Source: Colletes latitarsis (taxonomy: Eukaryota > Arthropoda > Insecta > Hymenoptera > Colletidae). Taken from it: DNA of 64,000 nt. Location: the NCBI RefSeq assembly GCF_051014445.1, contig NW_027488370.1:1054001-1118000 (forward strand). Direction: 5' to 3'. The notes beneath the pieces were generated by a model that was given only the letters and a program-made list of their open reading frames with translations, did no database searches and was not told the origin of the DNA. Position 1 is the first letter of the stretch. The number at the start of each line of letters is the position of its first letter. The position numbers were made by a program, and so were the translations under genes. Of the stretch, positions 1-11,465 are shown one piece after another.

Positions 1-739
1 AGACTCATACTTTCGCATTCTTCACATACTTGTTGAACAGATCCTGGGATTTTTCTGCTTTGGATCACGTAGTAATGTGGCGCCACACTGAAAGAGACAA
101 TTAAACCTGGTTCCGATCAATATTTTTGAGGATAACGCATGCTCGGTCTACGTTAGGTGTGGGATTTGCTCGCATCAGGATTATACTTTCGCATATTTCT
201 CATAGTTGATGGCCAGATTCTGGGCTTTTTCTGGTTTGGATGATATAGTAATGTGGTACCACCCAGAAACAGTCGATGAAACCAGGTTTCGATCAATATT
301 TTAGATGATAGCGCATGTTAGGGCTAGTTTAGGCCTGGGATTTGCCCCCATCAGACTCATACTTTCGCATTCTTCACATATTTGTCGAAAAGATCCTGGG
401 ATCTTTCTGCTTCGGATCACTTAGTAATGTGGTGCCACACTGAAAGAGACGATTAAACCTGGTTCCGATCAATATTTGTGAGGATAACGCATGCTAGGTC
501 TACGTTAGGTGTGGGATTTGCTCGCAACAGGCTCATACTTTCGCATATTTCTCAAACTTGATGGCCAGATTCTGGGCTTTTTCTGGTTGGGATCACATAG
601 TATTGTGGTTCCACACTGAAACAGTCCATTGAACCTGGTTTCGATCGATATTTTAGAGGATATCGCATGTTAGATCTAGGTTAGGCCTGGGATTTGCCCC
701 CATCAGGGTCATACTTTCACATTTTTCGCGTACTTGTTG
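1..739. repeat. SF1 segment with a 352-bp dimer pattern
   Basis: These monomers belong to SF1. The variant element GGTCTACGTTAGGTGTGGG occurs at about 144 and again 352 bp later at about 496, separated by a different monomer type, so a two-monomer period is visible. The segment ends where sequence matching the copy at 6,736 onward begins. No gene or other feature is seen. Confidence 0.8.
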
Positions 740-1470
740 GCCAGATCCTGGGCTTTTCTGGTTTGGATCACGTGGTAATGTGGGACCACGTTGAAACAGT
801 CGATTAAACCCGGTCCCGATCTATATTTTAGAGGATAACGCATGTTAGGTCTGGGTTAGGTCTGGGATTTGCCCTCATCAGACTCAAACTTTCGCACACT
901 TCACTTACTCGTTGAACAGATCCTGGGTTATTTTCTGGTTTAGATCACATAGTAATGTGGTACCACACTGAAACAGTCGATTAAACCAGGTTTCGATCAA
1001 TATTTTTGAGGATAACGCATGTTAGGTCTAGGTTAGGCCTGGGATTTTCACTCATCAGACTCATACTTTCGCATTCTTCACATACTTGTTGAACGGATCC
1101 TGGGTTTTTTCTGGTTTGGATCACGTAGTAATGTGGGACCACACTGAAACAATCAATTAAACCTGGTCTTGATAAATATTTTAGAGGATAACGCATGTTA
1201 GGTCTGGGTTAGGTCTAGGATTTGCCCTCGTCAGGCTCATACTTTCGCATATTTCTCATACTTCATGGCTAGATCCTGGGCTACTTCTGGATTGGATCAC
1301 GTAGTAATGTGGTACCACACTGAAACAGTCAATTAAACCTGGTTTCGATCAATATTTTAGAGGATAACGCAAGTTATGTCTGGTATAGGTATGGGATTTG
1401 CCCTCATCAGGCTCATACTTTCGCGTTTTTCACATACTTGTTGAACAGATCCTGGGCTATTTCTGGATTG

Positions 1471-1646
1471 GATCACGTAGTAGTGTGGTACCACACTGAA
1501 ACAGTCAATTAAACCTGGTTTCGATCAATATTTTAGAGGATAACGCAAGTTAGGTCTGGGATAGGTCTGGGATTCGCCCTCATCAGGCTCATACTTTCGC
1601 GTTCTTCACATACGTGTTGAACTGATCCTGGGTTCTTTCTGGATTG
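1471..1646 (+). repeat. Representative subfamily 1 (SF1) monomer, 176 bp
   Basis: Measured from GATCACGTAG to the equivalent CATCACGTAG of the next unit, this monomer is exactly 176 bp. In order it carries the palindrome GTGGTACCAC, GAAACAGTC, AAACCTGGTTTCGATCAA, TATTTTAGAGGATAACGC, a doubled 11-bp element (TTAGGTCTGGG then ATAGGTCTGGG), a TCATCAGGCTCATACTTTCGC core, a variable arm of about 46 bp and AGATCCTGGG (here TGATCCTGGG). The variable arm has at least four forms in the array: TTCACATACTTGTTGAAC, TTCTCATACTTGATGGC, TTTTAACATACATGTTGACC and ACACTTCACATACTCG. The start point is arbitrary, since a tandem array has no natural boundary. Confidence 0.93.
1482..1497. other. 16-bp perfect palindrome (GGTACC dyad), example of a recurring site
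   Basis: AGTGTGGTACCACACT equals its own reverse complement. The same 16 bp occurs at 2,372, 5,012, 7,478, 31,930, 37,202, 44,764 and 58,328, among others. The commoner monomer form AATGTGGTACCACACT keeps a perfect 12-bp core, TGTGGTACCACA. Other SF1 monomers have GTGGGACCAC or GAAGTACAACAC, and SF2 mostly GTGGTTCCAC, all of which break the symmetry. Whether a protein binds here is unknown. Confidence 0.85.
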
Positions 1647-1900
1647 CATCACGTAGTAAAGAAGTACAACACTGAAACAGTCAACTAAACCTGGTTTCCA
1701 TCAATATTTTGGAGGACAACGCATGTCAGGTCTGGGTTAGGCCTGGGATTTGCCCTCATCAGGGTCATACTTTCGCAGTTTTAACATACATGTTGTCCTG
1801 ATCGAGGGTTTTTCTGCTTTGGATCACGTAGTAAAGTGGTACCACACTCACACAGTCCATTAAACCTGGTTTGGATCATTATTTTGGAGGATAACGCATG

Positions 1901-1933
1901 TTAGGTCTAGACTAAACCTAGGTTACCCCTGGG
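1901..1933 (+). repeat. Triplicated 11-bp internal element
   Basis: Most monomers hold two 11-bp units here (TTAGGTCTAGG then TTAGGCCTGGG). This one has three in a row: TTAGGTCTAGA, CTAAACCTAGG and TTACCCCTGGG. The monomer is lengthened by 11 bp. The same triplet sits at 7,897-7,929 in the second copy of the block, so it arose before the block was duplicated. Confidence 0.8.
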
Positions 1934-4930
1934 ATTTTCACTCATCAGACTCATAATTTCGCATTCTTCACATACTTGTTGAACTGATCCTGGGTTTTTT
2001 CTGGTTTGGATCACGTAGTAATGTGGTACCACACTGGAACAGCCCACTAAACCTGGTTTCGATCAATATTTTAGAGGATAATATAAGTTAGGTCTGGGAT
2101 AGCTCTGGGATTCGCCCTCATCAGGCTCATACTCTCGCGTTCTTCACGTACGTGTTGGACAGATCCTGGGTTTTTTCTAGTTTGGATCACGTAGTAATGT
2201 GGTACCACACTGGAACAGCCCACTAAACCTGGTTTCGATCAATATTTTAGAGGATAATATAAGTTAGGTCTGGGATAGCTCTGGGATTCGCCCTCATCAG
2301 GCTCATACTTTCGCATATTTCTCATACTTGATGGCTAGATCCGGGGCTTTTTCTGGATTGCATCACGTAGTAGTGTGGTACCACACTGAAACAGTCGATT
2401 AAACCAAGTTTCGATCAATATTTTTGAGCAAAACGCATGTTAGGTCTAGGTTAGGCCTGGGATTTGCCCTCATCAGGCTCATACTTTCGCGTTTTTCACA
2501 TACCTGTTGAACAGATCCTGGGTTTTTTCTGGTTTGGATCACGTAGTAATGTGGTACCACACTGGAACAGCCCACTAAACCTGGTTTCGATCAATATTTT
2601 AGAGGATAATATAAGTTAGGTCTGGGATAGCTCTGGGATTCGCCCTCATCCGGCTCATACTTTCGCGTTTTTCACATACTTGTTGAACAGATCCTGGGTT
2701 TTTTCTGGTTTCGATCACGTAGTAATGTGGTACCACACTGAAACAATCCATTAAACCTGGTTTCGATCAATATTTTAGAGGATAACGCATGTTAGGTCTA
2801 GGTTAGGTCTGGGATTTGCTCTGATCAGGCTCATTCTTTCGCATATTTCTCATACTTGATGGCTAGATCCTGGGCTTTTTCTGGATTGGATCACGTAGTA
2901 ATGTGGTACCACACTGAAACAGTCAATTAAACCTGGTTTCGATCAATATTTTAGAGGATTACGCCAGTTAGGTCTGCGATAGGTCTGGGATTTGCCCTCA
3001 TCAGACTCATACTTTCGCACACTTCACATACTCGTTGAACAGATCCTGGGTTATTTTCTGGTTTGGATCGCATAGTAATGTGGTACCACACTGAAACATT
3101 CAATTAAACCTGGTTTCGATCAATATTTTAGAGGATAATGCTTGTTAGGTCTGGGTTAGGTCTAGGATTTGCCCTCATCAGGCTCATACTTTCGCATATT
3201 TCTCATACTTCATGGCTAGATCCTGGGCTGTCTCTGGATTGTATCACGCAGTAATGTGGTACCACGCTGAAACAGTCAATTAAACATTGTTTCGATCAAT
3301 ATTTTAGAGAATAACGCAAGTTAGGTCTGGGATAGGTCTAGGATTTGCCCTCATCAGGCTCATTCTTTGGCATATTTCTCATACTTGATGGCTAGATCCT
3401 GGGATTTTCTGGATTGCATCACGTAGTAATGAAGTACAACACTGAAACAGTCAATTAAACCTGGTTTCCATCAATATTTTAGAGGGCAACGCATGTTAGG
3501 TCTAGGTTAGGTCTAGGATTTGCCCTCATCAGGCTCATACTTTCGCATATTTCTCATATTTCATGGCTAGATCCTGGGCTATTTCTGGATTGGGTCACGT
3601 AGTAATGTGGTACCACACTGAAACAGTCGATTAAACCTGGTTTCGATCAATATTTTAGAGGATAACGCAAGATAGGTCTGGGATTGGTCTGGGATTTGCC
3701 CTCATCAGACTCAAACTTTCGCGTTTTTCGCATACTTGTTGAACGGATCCTGGGTTTTTTCTGGTTCGGATCACGTAGTAATGTGGGACCACACTGAAAC
3801 AATCAATTAAACCTGGTCTTGATAAATATTTTAGAGGATAACGCATGTTAGGTCTGGGTTAGGTCTAGGAATGGCCCTCGTCAGGCTCATACTTTCGCAT
3901 ATTTCTCATACTTCATGGCTAGATCCTGGGCTATTTCTGGATTGGATCACGTAGTAATGTGGTACCACACTGAAACAGTCAATTAAACCTGGTTTCGATC
4001 AATATTTTAGAGGATAACGCATGTTAGGTCTGGGTTAGGTCTAGGGTTTGCCCTTATCAGGCTCATACTTTCGCATATTTCTCATACTTCATGGCTGGAT
4101 CCTGGGCTATTTCTGGATTGGATCGCGTAGTAATGTGGTGCCACACCGAAACAGTCAATTAAACCTGGTTTCGATCAATATTTTAGAGAATAATTCATGT
4201 TAGGTCTGGGTTAGGTCTGGAATTTGCTTTCAACAGGCTCATTCTTACGCATATTTCTCATACTTGATGGCTAGATCCTGGGCTTTTTCTGGATTGCATC
4301 ACGTAGTAATGAAGTGCAACACTGAAACAGTCAATTAAACCTGGTTTCCATCAATATTTTAGAGGGCAACGCATGTTAGGTCTAGGTTAGGCCTGGGATT
4401 TGCCCTCATCAGGGTCATACTTTCGCAGTTCTAACATACATGTTGACCTGATCGAGGGTTTTTTCTGCTTTCGATCACGCAGTAAAGTGGTACCACACCG
4501 AAACAGTCCATTAAACCTAGTTTCCATCAATATTTTAGAGGACAACGCACGTTAGGTATAGGTTAGGCCTGGGATTTGCCCTCATCAGACTCATGCTTTC
4601 GCATTTTTCACATACTTGTTGAACAAATCCTGAGTTTTTTCTGGTATGGATCACGTAGTAATGTGGTACCACACTGTAACATTCAATTAAACCTGGTCTT
4701 GATAAATATTTTTGAGGATAACGCATGTTAGGTCTTGGTTAGGTCTAGGATTTGCCCTCATCAGGCTCATACTTTCGCATATTTCTCATACTTCATGGCT
4801 AGATCCTGGGCTATTTCTGGATTGTATCACGTAGTAATGTGGTACCACGCTGAAACAGTCAATTAAACCTGGTTTCGATCAATATTTTAGAGGATAACGC
4901 AAGTAAGGTCTGAGATAGGTCTGGGATTCG

Positions 4931-6749
4931 CCCTCATCAGTCTCAGACTTTCGCATTCTTCACATACTTCTTGAACAGATCCTGGGTTTTTTCTGGTATG
5001 GATCACATAGTAGTGTGGTACCACACTGAAACAGTCGATTAAAACTTGTTTCGATCGATATTTTAGAGGATAACGCATGTTAGGTCTGGATTAGGTCTGG
5101 GATTTTCCCTCATCAGGCTCATACTTTCGCATATTACTCATACTTGATGGCCAGATCCTGGACTTTTTCTGCTTTGGATCACGTAGTAATGTGGTACCAC
5201 ACTGAAACATTCGACTAAACCTGGTCTCGGTCAATATTTTAGAGGATAACGCATGTTTGCTCTAGGTTAGGTCTGGGATTTGCTCTCATCAGGCTCATAC
5301 TTTTGCATATTTCTCGTACTTGTTGGCCAGATCCTGCGCTTTTTCTGGTTTGGATCACGTAGTAATGTGGCACCACACTGAAACAGTCGACTAAACCTGG
5401 TCACGATCAATATTTTAGAGGATAACGCATGTTAGGTCTAGGTTAGGTCTGGGATTTGCTCTCATCTTGCTCATACTTTCGCATATTTCTCATGCTTGTT
5501 GGCCAGATCCTGGGCTTTCACTGGTTTGGATCACACAGTAATGTGGTACCACACTGAAACAGTCGATTAAACCTGGTTTCGATCGATATTTTAGAGGATA
5601 ACGCATGTTAGGTCTAGGTTAGGTCTGGGATTTTGCTCTCATCAGGCTCATACTTTCGCATATTTCTCAAACTTGATGGCCAGATTCTGGGCTTTGTCTG
5701 GTATGGACCACGTAGTAATGCGGTACCACACTGAAACAGACCGTTAAACCTGGTTTCGATCAATATTTTAGAGGATAACGCATGTTAGGTGTATTTAAGG
5801 TCTGGGATTTGCTCTCATCAGGTTCATACTTTCGGATATTTCTCATACTTGATGGCCAGATCCTGGGCTTTTTCTGGTATGGACCACGTAGTAATATGGT
5901 ACCACACTGAAACAGTCGACTAAACCTGGTCTCGGTCAATATTTTAGAGGATAACGCATGTTAGGTCTCGATTAGGTCTGGGATTTGCCCTCATCAGGCT
6001 CATACTTTCGCATATATCTCTTACTTGATGGCCAGATTCTGGGCTTTTTCTGGATTGGATCACGTAGTAATGTGGTACCACACCGAAACATTCGACTAAA
6101 CCTGGTCTCGGTCAATATTTTAGAGGATAACGCATGTTAGGTCTAGGTTAGGTCTGGGATTTGCTCTCATCGGGCTCATACTTTCGCATATTTCTCATAC
6201 TTGATGGCCAGATCCTGGGCTTTTTCTGGTATGGACCACGTAGTAATATGGTACCACACTGAAACAGTCGACTAAACCTGGTCTCGGTCAATATTTTAGT
6301 GGGTAATGCATGTTAGGTCTGGATTAGGTATGGGATTTGCCCTCATCAGTCTCAGACTTTCGCATTCTTCACATACTTCTTGAACAGATCCTGGGTTTTT
6401 TCTGGTATGGATCACATACTAGTGTGGTACCACACCGAAACAGTCGATTAAAACTTGTTTCGATCGATATTTTAGAGGATAACGCATGTTAGGTCTGGAT
6501 TAGGTCTGGGATTTTCCCTCATCAGGCTCATACTTTCGCATATTACTCATACTTGATGGCCAGATCCTGGCCTTTTTCTGCCTTGGATCACGTAGTAATG
6601 TGGTACCACACTGAAACATTCGACTAAACCTGGTCTCAGTCAATATTTTAGAGGATAACGCATGTTTGGTCTAGGTTAGGTCTGGGATTTGCTCTCATCA
6701 GGCTCATACTTTTGCATATTTCTCGTACTTGTTGGCCAGATCCTGGGCT
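4931..6749. repeat. 1.41-kb (8-monomer) local duplication
   Basis: About 400 bp at 4,931-5,340 recurs at 6,340-6,749, an offset of 1,409 bp or eight monomers. Shared rare markers are TCTCAGACTTTCGCATTC, GATTAAAACTTGTTTCGATC and CTCATACTTTTGCATATTTC. Between them lie monomers with GGTCTCGGTCAATATTTT. The right copy runs into the start of the second 6-kb block at about 6,740. Confidence 0.75.
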
Positions 6750-9700
6750 TTTTCTGGTTTGGATCACGTGGTAATGTGGGACCACGTTGAAACAGTCGAT
6801 TAAACCCGGTCCCGATCTATATTTTAGAGGATAACGCATGTTAGGTCTGGGTTAGGTCTTGGAGTTGCCCTCATCAGACTCAAACTTTCGCACACTTCAC
6901 TTACTCGTTGAACAGATCCTGGGTTATTTTCTGGTTTAGATCACATAGTAATGTGGTACCACACTGAAACAGTCGATTAAACCAGGTTTCGATCAATATT
7001 TTTGAGGATAACGCATGTTAGGTCTAGGTTAGGCCTGGGATTTTCACTCATCAGACTCATACTTTCGCATTCTTCACATACTTGTTGAACGGATCCTGGG
7101 TTTTTTCTGGTTTGGATCACGTAGTAATGTGGGACCACACTGAAACAATCAATTAGACCTGGTCTTGATAAATATTTTAGAGGATAACGCATGTTAGGTC
7201 TGGGTTAGGTCTAGGATTTGCCCTCGTCAGGCTCATACTTTCGCATGTTTCTCATACTTCATGGCTAGATCCTGGGCTACTTCTGGATTGGATCACGTAG
7301 TAATGTGGTACCACACTGAAACAGTCAATTAAACCTGGTTTCGATCAATATTTTAGAGGATAACGCAAGTTATGTCTGGTATAGGTATGGGATTTGCCCT
7401 CATCAGGCTCATACTTTCGCGTTTTTCACATACTTGTCGAACAGATCCTGGGCTATTTCTGGATTGGATCACGTAGTAGTGTGGTACCACACTGAAACAG
7501 TCAATTAAACCTGGTTTCGATCAATATTTTAGAGGATAACGCAAGTTAGGTCTGGGATAGGTCTGGGATTCGCCCTCATCAGGCTCATACTTTCGTGTTC
7601 TTCACATACGTGTTGAACTGATCCTGGGTTCTTTCTGGATTGCATCACGTAGTAATGAAGTACAACACTGAAACAGTCAACTAAACCTGGTTTCCATCAA
7701 TATTTTGGAGGACAACGCATGTCAGGTCTGGGTTAGGCCTGGGATTTGCCCTCATCAGGGTCATACTTTCGCAGTTTTAACATACATGTTGTCCTGATCG
7801 AGGGTTTTTCTGCTTTGGATCACGTAGTAAAGTGGTACCACACTCACACAGTCCATTAAACCTGGTTTGGATCATTATTTTGGAGGATAACGCATGTTAG
7901 GTCTAGACTAAACCTAGGTTACCCCTGGGATTTTCACTCATCAGACTCATAATTTCGCATTCTTCACATACTTGTTGAACTGATCCTGGGTTTTTTCTGG
8001 TTTGGATCACGTAGTAATGTGGTACCACACTGGAACAGCCCACTAAACCTGGTTTCGATCAATATTTTAGAGGATAATATAAGTTAGGTCTGGGATAGCT
8101 ATGGGATTCGCCCTCATCAGGCTCATACTTTCGCGTTCTTCACGTACGTGTTGGACAGATCCTGGGTTTTTTCTGGTTTGGATCACGTAGTAATGTGGCA
8201 CCACACTGGAACAGCCCACTAAACCTGGTTTCGATCAATATTTCAGAGGATAATATAAGTTAGGTCTGGGATAGCTCTGGGATTCGCCCTCATCAGGCTC
8301 ATACTTTCGCGTTCTTCACGTACGTGTTGGACAGATCCTGGGTTTTTTCTGGATTGGATCACGTAGTAGTGTGGTTCCACACTGAAACAGTCAATTAAAC
8401 CTGGTTTCGATCAATATTTTAGAGGATAACGCAAGTTAGGTCTGGGATAGGTCTGGGATTCGCCCTCATCAGGCTCATACTTTCGCGTTCTTCACATACG
8501 TGTTGAACTGATCCTGGGTTCTTTCTGGATTGCATCACGTAGTAATGTGGTACCACGCTGAAACAGTCAACTAAACCTTGTTTCGATCAATATTTTAGAG
8601 GATAACGCAAGTTAGGTCTGGGATAGGTCTGGGATTCGCCCTCATCAGGCTCATACTTTCGCGTTTTTCACATACTTGTTGAACTGATCCTGGGTTTTTT
8701 CTGGTTTGGATCACGTAGTAATGTGGTACCACACTGGAACAGCCCACTAAACCTGGTTTCGATCAATATTTTAGAGGATAATATAAGTTAGGTCTGGGAT
8801 AGCTCTGGGATTCGCCCTCATCAGGCTCATACTTTCGCGTTTTTCACATACTTGTTGAACAGATCCTGGGTTTTTTCTGGTTTGGATCACGTAGTAATGT
8901 GGTACCACACTGAAACAATCCATTAAACCTGGTTTCGATCAATATTTTAGAGGATAACGCATGTTAGGTCTAGGTTAGGTCTGGGATTTGCTCTCATCAG
9001 GCTCATTCTTTCGCATATTTCTCATACTTGATGGCTAGATCCTGGGCTTTTTCTGGATTGGATCACGTAGTAATGTGGTACCACACTGAAACAGTCAATT
9101 AAACCTGGTTTCGATCAATATTTTAGAGGATAACGCCAGTTAGGTCTGCGATAGGTCTGGGATTTGCCCTCATCAGACTCATACTTTCGCACACTTCACA
9201 TACTCGTTGAACAGATCCTGGGTTATTTTCTGGTTTGGATCACATAGTAATGTGGTACCACACTGAAACATTCAATTAAACCTGGTTTCGATCAATATTT
9301 TAGGGGATAATGCTTGTTAGGTCTGGGTTAGGTCTAGGATTTGCCCTCATCAGGCTCATACTTTCGCATATTTCTCATACTTCATGGCTAGATCCTGAGC
9401 TATTTCTGGATTGGATCACGTAGTTATGTGGTACCACACTGAACCAGTCAATTAAACCTGGTTTCGATCAATATTTTAGAGGATAACGCAAGATAGGTCT
9501 GGGATTGGTCTGGGATTTGCCCTCATCAGACTCAAACTTTCGCGTTTTTCGCATACTTGTTGAACGGATCCTGGGTTTTTTCTGATTCGGATCACGTAGT
9601 AATGTGGGACCACACTGAAACAATCAATTAAACCTGGTCTTGATAAATATTTTAGAGGATAACGCATGCTAGGTCTGGGTTAGGTCTAGGATTTGCCCTC

Positions 9701-11465
9701 ATCAGGCTCATACTTTCGCATATTTCTCATATTTCATGGCTAGATCCTGGGCTATTTCTGGATTGGGTCACGTAGTAATGTGGTACCACACTGAAACAGT
9801 CGATTAAACCTGGTTTCGATCAATATTTTAGAGGATAACGCATGTTAGGTCTGGGTTAGGTCTAGGATTTGCCCTCATCAGGCTCATACTTTCGCGTTTT
9901 TCGCATACTTGTTGAACGGATCCTGGGTTTTTTCTGATTCGGATCACGTAGTAATGTGGGACCACACTGAAACAATCAATTAAACCTGGTCTTGATAAAT
10001 ATTTTAGAGGATAACGCATGTTAGGTCTGGGTTAGGTCTAGGATTTGCCCTCATCAGGCTCATACTTTCGCATATTTCTCATATTTCATGGCTAGGTCCT
10101 GGGCTATTTCTGGATTGGGTCACGTAGTAATGTGGTACCACACTGAAACAGTCGATTAAACCTGGTTTCGATCAATATTTTAGAGGATAACGCAAGATAG
10201 GTCTGGGATTGGTCTGGGATTTGCCCTCATCAGACTCAAACTTTCGCGTTTTTCGCATACTTGTTGAACGGATCCTGGGTTTTTTCTGGTTCGGATCACG
10301 TAGTAATGTGGGACCACACTGAAACAATCAATTAAACCTGGTCTTGATAAATATTTTAGAGGATAACGCATGTTAGGTCTGGGTTAGGTCTAGGAATGGC
10401 CCTCGTCAGGCTCATACTTTCGCATATTTCTCATACTTCATGGCTAGATCCTGGGCTATTTCTGGATTGGATCACGTAGTAATGTGGTACCACACTGAAA
10501 CAGTCAATTAAACCTGGTTTCGATCAATATTTTAGAGGATAACGCATGTTAGGTCTGGGTTAGATCTGGGGTTTGCCCTTATCAGGCTCATACTTTCGCA
10601 TATTTCTCATACTTCATGGCTGGATCCTGGGCTATTTCTGGATTGGATCGCGTAGTAATGTGGTGCCACACCGAAACAGTCAATTAAACCTGGTTTCGAT
10701 CAATATTTTAGAGAATAATTCATGTTAGGTCTGGGTTAGGTCTGGAATTTGCTTTCAACAGGCTCATTCTTTCGCATATTTCTCATACTTGATGGCTAGA
10801 TCCTGTGCTTTTTCTGGATTGCATCACGTAGTAATGAAGTACAACACTGAAACAGTCAATTAAACCTGGTTTCCATCAATATTTTAGAGGGCAACGCATG
10901 TTAGGTCTAGGTTAGGCCTGGGATTTGCCCTCATCAGGGTCATACTTTCGCAGTTCTAACATACATGTTGACCTGATCGAGGGTTTTTTCTGCTTTCGAT
11001 CACGTAGTAAAGTGGTACCACACCGAAACAGTCCATTAAACCTAGTTTCCATCAATATTTTAGAGGACAACGCACGTTAGGTATAGGTTAGGCCTGGGAT
11101 TTGCCCTCATCAGACTCATGCTTTCGCATTTTTCACATACTTGTTGAACAAATCCTGAGTTTTTTCTGGTATGGATCACGTAGTAATGTGGTACCACACT
11201 GAAACATTCAATTAAACCTGGTCTTGATAAATATTTTTGAGGATAACGCATGTTAGGTCTTGGTTAGGTCTAGGATTTGCCCTCATCAGGCTCATACTTT
11301 CGCATATTTCTCATACTTCATGGCTAGATCCTGGGCTATTTCTGGATTGTATCACGTAGTAATGTGGTACCACGCTGAAACAGTCAATTAAACCTGGTTT
11401 CGATCAATATTTTAGAGGATAACGCAAGTAAGGTCTGAGGTAGGTCTGGGATTCGCCCTCATCAG
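6736..11465. repeat. SF1 block, copy 2 (expanded)
   Basis: This repeats 740-4,940 with the same monomer order, but is about 0.5 kb longer. One monomer is added near 8,300-8,640, inside a run with GTGTTGGACAGATCC and GGATAATATAAG, and dimers are gained at 9,476-10,371. Single-base differences from copy 1 are scattered throughout. Its final part (from about 10,914) is also the first part of the 22-monomer repeat, so the two higher-order units overlap. Confidence 0.75.
9476..10400. repeat. Run of 352-bp dimers
   Basis: The marker TCGCATACTTGTTGAACGG recurs three times at exact 352-bp steps, alternating with a monomer carrying CTCATATTTCATGGCTAG. Block copy 1 has this dimer once (around 3,540-3,850), so the run is a local gain of dimer copies. 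Confidence 0.8.

Larger units (their letters stand above)
740..6735. repeat. ~6.0-kb (34-monomer) SF1 block, copy 1
   Basis: Sequence from about 740 recurs from 6,736 at an offset of 5,996 bp. Rare markers match: CGTGGTAATGTGGGACCACG (771 and 6,767), AAGTTATGTCTGG (1,371 and 7,367) and the triplicated 11-mer (1,901 and 7,897). Beyond about 2,300 the offset grows to 6,172 (one extra monomer in copy 2), and beyond about 3,600 to 6,525. The match stops near 4,940. The rest, to 6,735, consists of monomers with GGTCTCGGTCAATATTTT that recur nowhere else here. If copy 2 starts a second unit, the unit is about 34 monomers long. Confidence 0.75.
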
